Source: Cupriavidus sp. P-10 (GTDB lineage: Bacteria; Pseudomonadota; Gammaproteobacteria; Burkholderiales; Burkholderiaceae). Taken from it: a stretch of 64,000 bases of DNA. The stretch is from NCBI RefSeq assembly GCF_003402535.2, contig NZ_AP025173.1, positions 62,001 through 126,000 on the forward strand. Direction: 5' to 3'. Positions 15,352-23,758 of this stretch are shown here, piece after piece. The number at the start of each line of letters is the position of its first letter. The first letter of the stretch is position 1. The notes under the pieces are model-generated. The model saw nothing but the letters and a program-made list of their open reading frames with translations. It was not told the DNA's origin and ran no database searches. A program made the translations under genes and the position numbers.

Positions 15352-16269
15352 ATGAACATTACCAATCTGACGTCTCGCGTCATGCTCTCGACCCTCAACA
15401 TCTCGCTCTGGCGCGCGCGTCGTTTCGACACCCGTGCCACGCAGGAGGTGGAGGCTAAGCACGAGGCCAAGGACATTGGTCGCTTCAACAAGCGGCTACT
15501 GACCGACGGTGCAACGTCCTACAAGGAGGTCTGCGCCATCGGCAATCGTGCACGCTCGCTGTTCGATAGCCACTCACTGGACTACGATCAGCTGGGCGTG
15601 CGTCTGCTGCCGACAACTGTCTATATGGAGGTCGCGGAGAAGCTGCGTGCCCTGCGGGACGAGTTTGACGGCGCCAAGGCACAGTTTCTGGCCGACTATC
15701 CTCGTCTGAAGGACGAAGCGCGCGTCGCGCTCAACGGTCTCTTCGACGAGGCGGATTATCCGACCGAGGCAGAGCTGCGCAAGAAGTTCGGTATCCGCTT
15801 CTCCGTGCTGCCTTTCCCCGATGCTAGCCAGTTCGGCATCGATCTGCCTCCCGACGTGCTGCAAGGCATCCGCGATGAGATGGATGCGCGGGTCATGGGA
15901 GCTGTGAAAACGGCCAACAATGACCTGGTCGGCCGTCTGTATGAGGCCGTGCAACACTTCGCCAACCGCCTGTACGGGGAGGGCAACGTGCGGCTTGACG
16001 TGGCCGACAAGGTGCGCGAGCTGAGCACGCTACTGCCGAAGCTGAACTTCTCCGAAGACCCCGTGCTCGCGGACCTCCTCGCCACGACCCAGGACCAGCT
16101 TGCCTGCTACACCGGAGCGCAGCTGAAGGATGACCCGCTGCTGCGGCTGAATGTGGCTGAGCGCGCGATGGAAATCGAAGCGCAGATGGCCGCATTCATG
16201 GGTGGCCCGCCGCCGGCGATGACGCGCGAGCAGAGCGACATGCCCATGCTGCAATTGCTTGCTGCGTGA
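15352..16269 (+). CDS. Hypothetical protein resembling DUF3150
   Basis: A 305-residue, mostly helical protein starting MNITNLTSRVMLSTLNISLW. The pattern (ISLWRARRFD, AREL... helical repeats, FLADYPRLKDEA) resembles the DUF3150 family as I recall it, which is found next to CobS/MoxR ATPases and VWA proteins on phages and plasmids. The placement between such genes supports the call. A bridging or substrate role is inferred only. The stop lies 7 bases before the start of the metallopeptidase-like gene. Confidence 0.6.
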   Translation: MNITNLTSRVMLSTLNISLWRARRFDTRATQEVEAKHEAKDIGRFNKRLLTDGATSYKEVCAIGNRARSLFDSHSLDYDQLGVRLLPTTVYMEVAEKLRALRDEFDGAKAQFLADYPRLKDEARVALNGLFDEADYPTEAELRKKFGIRFSVLPFPDASQFGIDLPPDVLQGIRDEMDARVMGAVKTANNDLVGRLYEAVQHFANRLYGEGNVRLDVADKVRELSTLLPKLNFSEDPVLADLLATTQDQLACYTGAQLKDDPLLRLNVAERAMEIEAQMAAFMGGPPPAMTREQSDMPMLQLLAA

Positions 16270-16276
16270 GGTTGCC

Positions 16277-17443
16277 ATGCATGCGCGAATCGTGAAGCAA
16301 CGCGCGGCGCTGGTGCTATCGCAACCGTTCTTCGGTGCGCTGGCCCTGCGTCTGGCCCTCGTTGAGGATCCTGCCTGCCAGAGCCTGTGGGTCGATGGCG
16401 TGCGCCTGGGCTACAACCCAGCGTATGTCGCGTCCCTGGATGACCTCGAGCTGCGGGGCGTCCTCGCGCACGAAGTGCTCCACGTGGCCAATGGCCATTG
16501 TTGGCGCATGGGGGCGCGGGATCAGGAGCGGTGGAACCGCGCGTGTGACTACGCGGTGAACCCGCTGGTGCTCAACGCCCAGTTCAAGCTGCCTCAGGGC
16601 GTCTTGCTGGATGGGCGATACCTGGGCAAGTCGGCGGAGGAAATCTACGCGATGCTGCGACAGGAAGAATCGTCGCAGCAGCCGGATGCCGAGGCTGGCA
16701 GCGGCTCGGGAACTGAACCGTCACCGCAAGCCAGTGGCCAGCAGCCAGCACCACCGTCGACAGGATGTGGCGAGGTGCGGCAATACACGGGCGCCGACCG
16801 GCCGGCGGTAGAGGGCGAATGGCGCGTAGCTGTGAATCAGGCTGCGAAAGCGGCCAAGATGCGCGGCGCGTTGCCTGGCGACCTTGAGCACCTGGTGGAA
16901 GCCGCGCTACGTCCGTCCGTCGATTGGCGAGCGGTGCTGCACCGCTTCGCCGCCCAGGCGGCCAGGTCAGACTACAGCTGGAAGGTGCCCAACCGTCGCT
17001 ATGCGCATCTGGGTCTCTACCTGCCGTCGTTGTACTCGGAAGCGGTCGGAGACGCGGTGTTCGTCAGAGACTCCAGCGGCTCGGTGTTTGACGAGACGCA
17101 GCGGCAGTTTGCGGCGGAGATTATTGCGGTGCACCAACACCTGCAGCCGGCCCGGCTCATCGTTATCGATTGCGATACGCGGGTCACGCAGGTCCAGATC
17201 TTCGAGCGTGACGAGGTGGTTGATCTCCGGCCGTTGAAGGGCGGCGGGGGGACCAGCTTTAAGCCGCCATTCGTATGGCTGGAGCAGGAGGGCATCGAGC
17301 CCGCTTTCCTTGTCTACCTCACCGACCTGTACGGTCCATTCCCTGCCGCGGCGCCTGCCTATCCAGCCCTCTGGGCTTCAGTCACGCCGTTGGATCGCAT
17401 CGCCGCACCACCTTTCGGTGAATGCGTAGAGGTCATCGTTTGA
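16277..17443 (+). CDS. VWA-like protein with N-terminal metallopeptidase domain (DUF2201-like)
   Basis: A 388-residue protein. The N-terminal domain has a zinc motif HEVLHVANGH (about residues 64-73), an HExxH with a third His, in the setting seen in DUF2201 putative metallopeptidases. A low-complexity linker (about 135-175, rich in Ser, Gln, Pro) leads to a C-terminal domain with a MIDAS-like DSSGSV (about 266-271), the mark of VWA-like domains. It likely works with the MoxR-like ATPase at 14219. ATG 16277 (MHARIVKQRAAL) is chosen over upstream TTG. Confidence 0.78.
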   Translation: MHARIVKQRAALVLSQPFFGALALRLALVEDPACQSLWVDGVRLGYNPAYVASLDDLELRGVLAHEVLHVANGHCWRMGARDQERWNRACDYAVNPLVLNAQFKLPQGVLLDGRYLGKSAEEIYAMLRQEESSQQPDAEAGSGSGTEPSPQASGQQPAPPSTGCGEVRQYTGADRPAVEGEWRVAVNQAAKAAKMRGALPGDLEHLVEAALRPSVDWRAVLHRFAAQAARSDYSWKVPNRRYAHLGLYLPSLYSEAVGDAVFVRDSSGSVFDETQRQFAAEIIAVHQHLQPARLIVIDCDTRVTQVQIFERDEVVDLRPLKGGGGTSFKPPFVWLEQEGIEPAFLVYLTDLYGPFPAAAPAYPALWASVTPLDRIAAPPFGECVEVIV

Positions 17444-17603
17444 CCCAAGCCCTGGCTACGGCCGGGGCACTATCTGCGGAACGAAGTCACTACTGAGCTG
17501 TCAACTCATGTAACCCCTCAAGCGAGCCACAGACGTGCCGATGGTGGATACCGAAGTGGTCGTAGCAGGCTCCAGCCCCGGCGCTTTTCTTTTTTGGATT
17601 CCT

Positions 17604-18134
17604 ATGTCAGCAAGCATTGCCCAATCCGAAGCATGTGGTCGGACTATTCGCGTAGCCGAAACAACGGCAGGTGCCAGTCGCAGTGAGCGGCTGGACCGTT
17701 GCCAAAGGCGGCGCGCGTGTTGCCGGCATGGGACGCCAGAAGAGCGAGCTTTGGAGCCCCAGCTTCTTGTGATGGACGTCGACCGCCTGCCGAAGCATGG
17801 CATGGCGCTGCGTGTCGACGAGTGGTTTTCAGTTGTCCGCAACGGAAATTTCTTGCCGTTTGACGACTGGCTCCCGATTGTTGCAATGCCGGTGCAATCT
17901 GCGGTGGCGGGCATGCGATTGCCGCAAGGCAATGTCGCGTTCGAATTGCGCCACGGCAAGCAATACGCGATCGAAGACTCGGCGCATGGCGCCAGGACGT
18001 TTCAATGCATCATTGACGGCCGCGTGCCGCTTGTGGCCTTCATTGACGAGCCAGGCTACCGGGGACCGTGGATCACGGTCCGAAATCTCTTTACTATCGA
18101 AGAGATGGTGAGCATGCGAGAACTGCGCGAATGA
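17604..18134 (+). CDS. Hypothetical protein, 176 residues
   Basis: The start at 17604 (MSASIAQSEACGRTIRV) follows TTGGATTCCT, the same leader ending as other genes here; an upstream in-frame codon at 17535 lies inside the leader hairpins. The first 55 residues are basic and Cys-containing. The rest is beta-rich (DVDRLPKHGMALRVDEWFSV, GRVPLVAFIDEPGYRGPW). It ends with a short helix (EEMVSMRELRE). Family not recognised. A bidirectional terminator follows. Confidence 0.6.
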   Translation: MSASIAQSEACGRTIRVAETTAGASRSERLDRCQRRRACCRHGTPEERALEPQLLVMDVDRLPKHGMALRVDEWFSVVRNGNFLPFDDWLPIVAMPVQSAVAGMRLPQGNVAFELRHGKQYAIEDSAHGARTFQCIIDGRVPLVAFIDEPGYRGPWITVRNLFTIEEMVSMRELRE

Positions 18135-18141
18135 GAAAGGA

Positions 18142-18173
18142 AAGGGCCCAACGCGTCTGCGTGTCGGGCCCTT
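18142..18173. terminator. Bidirectional terminator between convergent genes
   Basis: AAGGGCCC (18142-18149) pairs with GGGCCCTT (18166-18173), with an inner ACGC/GCGT stem. T runs flank it on the plus side (CTTGTTCTTT) and A-rich sequence serves the minus side. It separates the plus-strand gene ending at 18134 from the minus-strand bactofilin operon. Confidence 0.7.
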
Positions 18174-18243
18174 GTTCTTTACCGGTTTTGGCAGAAAGAC
18201 GCCGTTTATGTGCGAGCTTTCCGGAAAATTGCTTTGAGCATGC

Positions 18244-18651
18244 TCATACTTTTACCGCCGGCTCGGCCTCCGCCGTCGGCGCGGCGGCTGTGATTGTCGC
18301 CTCCGGACCGTCGCCATAGGTGAGAGCGGGAATCCGCGAGATAGTCCCCTCCAGGGCTGCAGAGCTACCAAGCCGGATGGTACCGGCATAGGCAATCCGG
18401 CCTTTCACGCGGCCATTGATATGCAAGGAAATCCGGGCCGCCACATCTCCCTCGACGGTGCCATCGATCAGCACGTGATCGCCTTCAACGGTGCCGCGAA
18501 TCAGCCCTTCCGCACCGATATGGACCAAGCCTCGGGATGAACGCAAATCGCCATCGACCAGGCCAAAGCAGCTAACGCCGTGATCGCAGGCCACGTGCCC
18601 GTGGATACTGAGTCCTGCCTGAATCAAACTGAAGGTTCTTTGCTGGGTCAT
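18244..18651 (-). CDS. Bactofilin-family polymer-forming protein
   Basis: A 135-residue protein with the bactofilin repeat pattern: IHGHVACDHGVSCFGLVDGD, VHIGAEGLIRGTVEGDHVLID, GTVEGDVAARISLHINGRVKG, AYAGTIRLGSSAALEGTIS. These regular Gly-containing beta turns fold into a short right-handed beta helix that polymerises without nucleotides. The last 25 residues are an Ala/Pro-rich tail. It is the last gene of a three-gene minus-strand operon, 8 bases after its neighbour. Bactofilins normally shape the cell or place envelope machines; here it may position a conjugation-related complex. That role is inferred. Confidence 0.82.
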   Translation of the reverse strand: MTQQRTFSLIQAGLSIHGHVACDHGVSCFGLVDGDLRSSRGLVHIGAEGLIRGTVEGDHVLIDGTVEGDVAARISLHINGRVKGRIAYAGTIRLGSSAALEGTISRIPALTYGDGPEATITAAAPTAEAEPAVKV

Positions 18652-18659
18652 GTCGGGAA

Positions 18660-19259
18660 TCAGAACAGTTTGATCTCGTTTCCGCGGCTGGATGCCGGGG
18701 TTACCTGCGCGGTCTGTGGGGGGGAGGCCGGTTGCAGCCTGGTGGGCGCCGGCGCAGCCATGTTCTGCTTCGGGACTTGCGCCTTGGGCGCTTGGGGCTT
18801 CGCCCGGTTCTCGGCAGCGGCTGCTGAGCTCGCCGCAGGCGCGGGCGCGGACACGGCCGGCGCAGCTGACGGCGAGGGGACAGGCGTGGGCTCAGCAGCG
18901 GCTGGCTGCGCGACGCTTGGCTGCGACGCGGGCCATTCGTGGCCGCCATCTTCGGCTGGTCCAATGGCCGCTGGCAAAGCGGCAGCCGTCGACGACTCGG
19001 GGCGCTTGTGCGTGTCGCCCGACGCGAGCCATCGACCTCCGCCGAAGGCGAGAACGGCAATCAGCACAATGCCAAGGCCCCGCCAATGGATCGGCTTGAT
19101 ACGCGCCCAGGCAGGCACTGCCTCGTTCCCGGACGGCGTGTGAGTTGGGGGCAGCGCCGACGAGGCGCTAAGGCTGGCGGCACCGGACGGGGCCAGTTCG
19201 ATCGTGACGGGCGGCTCCGCATAGTGCGCGTGCAGGCGTTCGATTTCGTTGATGTCCAT
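18660..19259 (-). CDS. Single-pass membrane protein with long Pro/Ala-rich domain
   Basis: A 199-residue protein starting MDINEIERLHAHYAEPPVTI. One membrane helix lies at about residues 60-80 (GLGIVLIAVLAFGGGRWLA). The C-terminal 115 residues are Pro/Ala/Ser/Lys-rich and end in NEIKLF, a likely extended periplasmic spacer. The topology is TonB- or VirB10-like, but no such domain was recognised. It lies between a conjugative-element-type gene and the bactofilin gene in one operon with gaps of 15 and 8 bases. Confidence 0.65.
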   Translation of the reverse strand: MDINEIERLHAHYAEPPVTIELAPSGAASLSASSALPPTHTPSGNEAVPAWARIKPIHWRGLGIVLIAVLAFGGGRWLASGDTHKRPESSTAAALPAAIGPAEDGGHEWPASQPSVAQPAAAEPTPVPSPSAAPAVSAPAPAASSAAAAENRAKPQAPKAQVPKQNMAAPAPTRLQPASPPQTAQVTPASSRGNEIKLF

Positions 19260-19274
19260 ACTGTCTTTCAGGTT

Positions 19275-19913
19275 TCAGGCTTGATCGATCAGCTTTCCGT
19301 CGGGGGAGAAGCAGTCGTTGTCGGGGATGCAAAGCCGGTGGATCGCACGGATTTGTCTGGCAGCGCCAAAAATCGCCTCGTCCTTCTCAGCGTCGGTAAT
19401 AGACTGGGCCATGTATGCCCCGAGCGCACGGTGGAAGAGTCTGTCGTGCTGGTTAAGCAGTCGGATCAGCCGTCCGGCTAGCGAGTGTGTCACCACGAGC
19501 TGCCGTTGGTCGAATCTAAGGCTGAGATGGCGCCTTGGCTGCCGCTCAATCCATTGCAGCCTCGCGTCCATCCATTCCTGCGCCGCTCGGAAGGCCTCGT
19601 CCAGGGCGAGGATCTTGCCTTTGCTGGCCACCGAGAACTTCGACGTGATGAAGTTGTAGTCGCTGCGCAGGAAGTTCCGTACGAAGTCGGTGCAGTAGGA
19701 CACTTCTGTGCCGCTGTCCGTTTGAGGAACGATCTTTGCGACGCGTCCCTCGCTGAGCATCCGCCGGATGGGCTTGGGTCCGGCGTCGGATGCGGTGGTG
19801 TCAGAAGGCGCGTCCCGCGACGATATCAGCGGTATAGGATGCGGCTCGCCATCGGGCAGATGATGGGAAGGTTCGGCCATGTTCCATGTGGTGGGATCTC
19901 TCTCAGCAGGCAT
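19275..19913 (-). CDS. Integrating-conjugative-element protein, PFL_4669/AcaB-like (tentative)
   Basis: The conserved part covers the last 170 residues: VSYCTDFVRNFLRSDYNF, KGKILALDEAFRAAQEWMDAR, LAGRLIRLLNQHDRLFHRALG, IHRLCIPDNDCF. It resembles the ICE protein family I know as PFL_4669/DUF1845-like, of unknown or regulatory function. The start is uncertain: MPAERDPTTW (19913) or MAEPSHHLP (19880). Neither has a strong ribosome binding site, and the frame runs open to 20087, where it crosses leader box copy 6 antisense. It is first of the operon with the membrane protein and bactofilin. Confidence 0.6.
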   Translation of the reverse strand: MPAERDPTTWNMAEPSHHLPDGEPHPIPLISSRDAPSDTTASDAGPKPIRRMLSEGRVAKIVPQTDSGTEVSYCTDFVRNFLRSDYNFITSKFSVASKGKILALDEAFRAAQEWMDARLQWIERQPRRHLSLRFDQRQLVVTHSLAGRLIRLLNQHDRLFHRALGAYMAQSITDAEKDEAIFGAARQIRAIHRLCIPDNDCFSPDGKLIDQA

Positions 19914-20016
19914 TCTGAGACACAACGCTGCACAGATGCCTGGAGAAAGCGACACATAATTGGCGAGCTTTCTGACTTTTTTCCGGGTGCTGATGTGCCA
20001 CAATTCACTCACACCT

Positions 20017-20522
20017 CGCGTCACTGACGCATCGACCCTGACTCCTGGCGAGTCCATCTTCTGCTCCAAGTCGTGCCATTTGCGCACGCGCCGACCGGCT
20101 GGCTACCGGTGTGGATATTCCTTGTGATAAGTGTTTTCGCCGAACACTTCCCTCATCAGCTCGTAATACGCGTCTTTCGCTGTGCCTCTTCATAAGTGCA
20201 CGCTGGACACCGTTCGAGCCTGGGACCATGTGGCGTCTCTCTCCAGGCCCCTCCTAGGCAGAACGGCTGACGTCGAGCCGATCCGTGAACCTGCGGCCGA
20301 ACCTGTGGGTTCGCGAAATGGGTTGTTGTGCAGCGTGACCATGCTGCACGAGGACGACTTTACGTCCTCAGCATGAGCGGCGGGCGATTAGCACGCTGCT
20401 CCCTGAGTGCCACGCCCCCGGAAGGGGCGTGGCATGCAGGTCTCTCGAACAAAGCTCGCTCTCCGGCGCATCCGGGACGCGGGCTTTCTTTGTTTGTGAG
20501 AAGCCTGTTTCGGGGAGATGTC
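20017..20522 (+). promoter_or_regulatory. Leader box copy 6 and long structured leader
   Basis: Box CGCGTCactGACGC + ATCGACC (20017-20038) with hairpin GACTC-ctggc-GAGTC starts a 500-base gap without a credible gene. Inside it are AAGTGTT-ttcgccg-AACACTT (about 20129-20150), a nested ATGCT..GAGGACG-acttta-CGTCCTC-AGCAT structure (20341-20374), GCCACGCCCC-cggaa-GGGGCGTGGC (about 20419-20443), and a GC hairpin followed by TTTCTTTG near 20454-20492. GGGGAGATGTC precedes ATG 20523. This looks like an extended regulatory leader or one that contains a small RNA. Confidence 0.5.
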
Positions 20523-20834
20523 ATGCACCACGATTCCGAGATTTCCGCCGCCATCGCGGCAATGCTGGTTCGTCGGCGTCCGATGTACAAGGACATGCCG
20601 GCAGCCTGGCGCAACCTTTGTGAGGCGGCACACGTCGCAAGTCTTCCGGAAGCCGCTCGTGCGGCCTTCCTTTCCACCGTAACGACCCAGCGCGGGGCAG
20701 ACACAGCCTTGCGCCTACGGGAGCATGGTGCGTCCATCCGGGCGAACGTCGTTCGATTTCTCTCAGAAAGGAGAATGAACGCATGCATGCACCCATTACC
20801 TACAGCGGCTTCGACGGACCGAGAAGCCTTCTAG
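20523..20834 (+). CDS. Hypothetical protein, 103 residues
   Basis: It starts MHHDSEISAAIAAMLVRRRP with GGGGAG 9 bases upstream. It is helix-rich and basic (MYKDMPAAWRNLCEAAH, ADTALRLREHGASIRANVVRFL). The last 50 bases overlap the next gene in another frame, so the two may be co-translated; the RBS of the next gene (AGAAAGGAG) lies inside this one. No family recognised. Confidence 0.6.
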   Translation: MHHDSEISAAIAAMLVRRRPMYKDMPAAWRNLCEAAHVASLPEAARAAFLSTVTTQRGADTALRLREHGASIRANVVRFLSERRMNACMHPLPTAASTDREAF

Positions 20835-22075
20835 AAGAGCGGCCCATGCGGCCGCCTATCATCGGCAAGATCCGGCCGGGAATCAAAGTCCTGACTCGCA
20901 AGGCCCGGGAGAATCCCGAAGCCGTGCGAATCCATGACGCGATGCTTGCCCAAGGGCATTCATTTGAGTCGATCGGCATCCAGATCGAGCGCAAGACCCA
21001 ATTGCGCAACGCCCTCGTGCCGAAGAACGTGCCATGGTTTACCTGTCGAGGATCGGACTTCGCGAATCCTGCCGTAGCCGACGACATCCTACAGCGCTAC
21101 GGCGAAGACCGCGGCGATGGCAATGGCCTGAAGCTATGGCGCTTCCCCGTGGTGTTCGCCTTCGATGACTGGCTGCGCAACATGCCAAATGAGCTGGTGA
21201 CGTACACGGCCAGCGGCAGGCAGTTCTTTTCGGAGTACGGACCGGACGGCTTGCGCTACTGCAAGACCTACGCGCTGGTGCAACGCGATGCGCGAGCCAA
21301 TCGTGCGAAGCGCGTGTGGGGTGGTCGACCTGTCATCCTCCGTCAGGACGATGCTATCCCGGACGGCCGGTGCGATCCACACAGCTGCCCGCAGTACCAA
21401 CAAGGCTTCTGCAATCTGTCTGCCTCGTTCTTGTTCGCAGTTCCGAGCACTCGGGGCCTGGGCTTGATCGAATTGCCGACAACGTCAATTTATGTCCTGC
21501 AGAAGGCGCACGCGGCCATGCAGACTGTCGCGCTGGCACGTGGGCGTCTGGTCGGGGTCCAGTTCTTTCTGAGCAAGCAGGAGGTCGAGATCAGCCGGAT
21601 CGAGCCTGAATCCGGCAAGCCGGTTCGGCAGATGCAGTGGCTCATCACCCTCGATGCGGATCTCGATCTGGCCGGGCTGCTTGACGGCTCCGATCGGCCG
21701 GAGCTCGCGCATGTCGAAGCCGCGCAACACGCGATCGCAGCGCTCGAGGGCACACCGGAAGTGTCGCAGCAGCGTGAGTCTTCAGGCGATTCTCCGCCAG
21801 AGGATGAGCGTGCGTTGCCCGACGCGCAGGCCCAGCACGCGGCCGATGAAGACCTGGCCGCGGAGTTCAACGAGCTCGCCGGGCGCCTCGGCTTCGGCAA
21901 CGAGCAGGATCGCATGGATCTGCGTGTATTTCTGCAGAACAGCTTTGGCGCCGGATGGACGAAGCGGCCCGAAGCGGTTCGGCAGGTGGTGAACGACATG
22001 CGCATTGCGTTGGCGAATAACCCGGTCGCATACCGCGAGCAGGTGAAGGCTATCGCCGCCGAGATCTCTCCCTGA
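20783..22075 (+). CDS. Candidate recombination directionality factor-like protein
   Basis: A 430-residue protein. RPPIIGKIRPGIKVLTRKAR opens a domain with FTCRGSDFANPAVADDIL, then a cysteine cluster DPHSCPQYQQGFCNLSASF (about residues 194-212), a likely zinc site, and GLGLIELPTTSIYVLQKAHAAM. That order resembles the phage/actinophage Gp3-type recombination directionality factors as I recall them, which bias serine integrases toward excision. No serine integrase is visible in the window. The C-terminal 140 residues are acidic and partly disordered. ATG 20783 has AGAAAGGAG at good spacing. The call is tentative. Confidence 0.5.
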   Translation: MHAPITYSGFDGPRSLLEERPMRPPIIGKIRPGIKVLTRKARENPEAVRIHDAMLAQGHSFESIGIQIERKTQLRNALVPKNVPWFTCRGSDFANPAVADDILQRYGEDRGDGNGLKLWRFPVVFAFDDWLRNMPNELVTYTASGRQFFSEYGPDGLRYCKTYALVQRDARANRAKRVWGGRPVILRQDDAIPDGRCDPHSCPQYQQGFCNLSASFLFAVPSTRGLGLIELPTTSIYVLQKAHAAMQTVALARGRLVGVQFFLSKQEVEISRIEPESGKPVRQMQWLITLDADLDLAGLLDGSDRPELAHVEAAQHAIAALEGTPEVSQQRESSGDSPPEDERALPDAQAQHAADEDLAAEFNELAGRLGFGNEQDRMDLRVFLQNSFGAGWTKRPEAVRQVVNDMRIALANNPVAYREQVKAIAAEISP

Positions 22076-22181
22076 GCCTGGCCTGCGTGCCGGCTCGACT
22101 TATGGACGCCCGATGGTGTCCATGCTTCCTTTCGCTTCGCTGGCCAATCCGGCGGCACATTCCCTATCCATAGGAGGTTCC

Positions 22182-23594
22182 ATGCTCAACGAAGGCGAAA
22201 GCCTGCGTCTGGGTCATTTCTCAGACCTGCACTACTCGCCCAGCCATCTGGCCGAGGCGGACCATTGCTTTGGCTTTGCGGTCGACGATGCGATTGCGTC
22301 GGGCTGCCACGTCGGGGTCGTGTCGGGAGATTCCACCGATCATCGTCTTGACGCGCACACGCCAGCGTTGTCCGCGCTCGCACGGCAGATTCACCGGCTG
22401 TCGGCCCACATGCCCGTCCTGCTCCTGCAGGGCACTTACAGTCATGAGCCACCGGGCACGCTGGACCTGTTCCGACTCATCGGTGCGCACCATCCCGTAT
22501 ACGTAGCCGATCGCATCCATCAGGTCGCGCTGTGCGCGGGGCAGTTTGTACCGTCGGACGGCCCGGTTTTCTCGCCCGCGGAAATCGACGTGCTGATGGC
22601 CCAGCACGGCATGCCCGAAGTGGTCTTCACCTGCGTGCCGACCGTCAACAAGGCGGTACTGGCTGCTGCCGCCGGCGTGGCCAACGCAGCGACGGCGGTG
22701 GGCGACCAGCTTGCCCACTACCTGGCCGCGGCTGGCGCTATCAATCGCCAATGGCGGTCATGGGGCGTGCGCACGGTCGGCGTGTCGCACGGCACGGTGA
22801 ACGGCTGCCAGACCGAGCACGGCGTACCCATGGCCGGCTTCGACCATGAGTTCACCATTGGCGCGCTGTTCGAGGCCGAGTGTGACGCCTTCATGCTTGG
22901 CCATATCCACCGCGCTCAGCAATGGGAGCGGGAGGGCAGGGTAGTGGCATATCCCGGCTCCATCGGGCGATTCCACTACGGCGAGATCGGGGAGAAGGGA
23001 TACCTGCAGTGGCAGGTGACCCCCGGACATGCCACGGCCTCGTTGGTGGCCACGCCTGCACGCGCGACGGTGTGTGTGGACTTCGATGGCCCGCCGGACA
23101 TGGCAAGGCTCGCCGACATTGCCATGGAAGCCGCTGAGAAGTTCGTGCGCATTCGTTGGACGGTCAACGAGGAGCATCGTCAACTGGTCGACCGTGACGC
23201 GGTTCTAGCGCTGTTCGGAGAAAGCGCCGAGGTCAAGATCGAGACGCGCGTCTTGCCGGCCGTGCGTAGCCGCGCTGAAGGCATCAGCCGGGCGGCCAGT
23301 CTGCCGGAAAAGCTCTCCCGCTGGGGTGAGCTGACCGGCGTTGACACTGCCCCGTTGGTAGACCGTTTGACCATGCTGGAAACGCTCGATGCACAGTCGA
23401 TCGCGGACGGCGTGCTCGCCCAACTGCGCGAGGCTGGTGCGCATGAGCATCCCCGAGCGGAAGTGACACCAAGCGGTGTTGAACGCTCCGACCCGAGCCC
23501 GGACCCCGTGGCGGTTCTCGCGTCGGCGCCGCTGGCCGACCAGTCAAGTATGGACTGGCTCACCGATGACCTGTTCGCGGGGCAACCCGCCTAA
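22182..23594 (+). CDS. SbcD/Mre11-like metallophosphoesterase
   Basis: A 470-residue protein starting MLNEGESLRLGHFSDLHYS after a perfect TAGGAGGTTCC. It has calcineurin-like phosphoesterase motifs: HFSDLHYS (about residues 11-18), VVSGDSTDH (about 46-54), a GxxxH in place of GNHD (LLQGTYSHEPPG), and GHIHRAQQW near 245. It likely cuts DNA ends as the nuclease of an SbcCD-like complex, with the SMC-like ATPase two genes downstream. The long C-terminal region (from about 300) would be a capping or ATPase-binding domain. The Asn/Asp change in GNHD is worth noting, but the metal-binding His is retained. Confidence 0.75.
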   Translation: MLNEGESLRLGHFSDLHYSPSHLAEADHCFGFAVDDAIASGCHVGVVSGDSTDHRLDAHTPALSALARQIHRLSAHMPVLLLQGTYSHEPPGTLDLFRLIGAHHPVYVADRIHQVALCAGQFVPSDGPVFSPAEIDVLMAQHGMPEVVFTCVPTVNKAVLAAAAGVANAATAVGDQLAHYLAAAGAINRQWRSWGVRTVGVSHGTVNGCQTEHGVPMAGFDHEFTIGALFEAECDAFMLGHIHRAQQWEREGRVVAYPGSIGRFHYGEIGEKGYLQWQVTPGHATASLVATPARATVCVDFDGPPDMARLADIAMEAAEKFVRIRWTVNEEHRQLVDRDAVLALFGESAEVKIETRVLPAVRSRAEGISRAASLPEKLSRWGELTGVDTAPLVDRLTMLETLDAQSIADGVLAQLREAGAHEHPRAEVTPSGVERSDPSPDPVAVLASAPLADQSSMDWLTDDLFAGQPA

Positions 23595-23656
23595 CCCTCT
23601 GAACATGCGAGCCCTGTTCCGACAGCCGTGAGTGGCTGTCGAAACCCGGTTTCACC

Positions 23657-23758
23657 CGCGTCGTTGACGCATCGACCAGCAGTATCCATTTCTTTTCTAT
23701 CTACCCAGACGTGGTGCTTCCCGTCCGGGGCGCGCTCCGTCCTACCCTGGAGTGCAAC
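23657..23758 (+). promoter_or_regulatory. Leader box copy 7 and sequestor hairpin
   Basis: Box CGCGTCgttGACGC + ATCGACC (23657-23678) lacks the small hairpin seen after most copies. GCGCTCC (23732-23738) pairs with GGAGTGC (23749-23755) through one G-U, covering the ribosome binding site of ATG 23759. CCCG-tc-CGGG lies just upstream. Confidence 0.55.

Noticed and set aside
1741..23678. Reading the repeated boxes as parS centromere sites
   Set aside because: They are all in one orientation, tied to gene leaders and followed by gene-specific hairpins. Spread over 22 kb they look like regulatory leaders. ParB binding is not excluded but has no support in the sequence.
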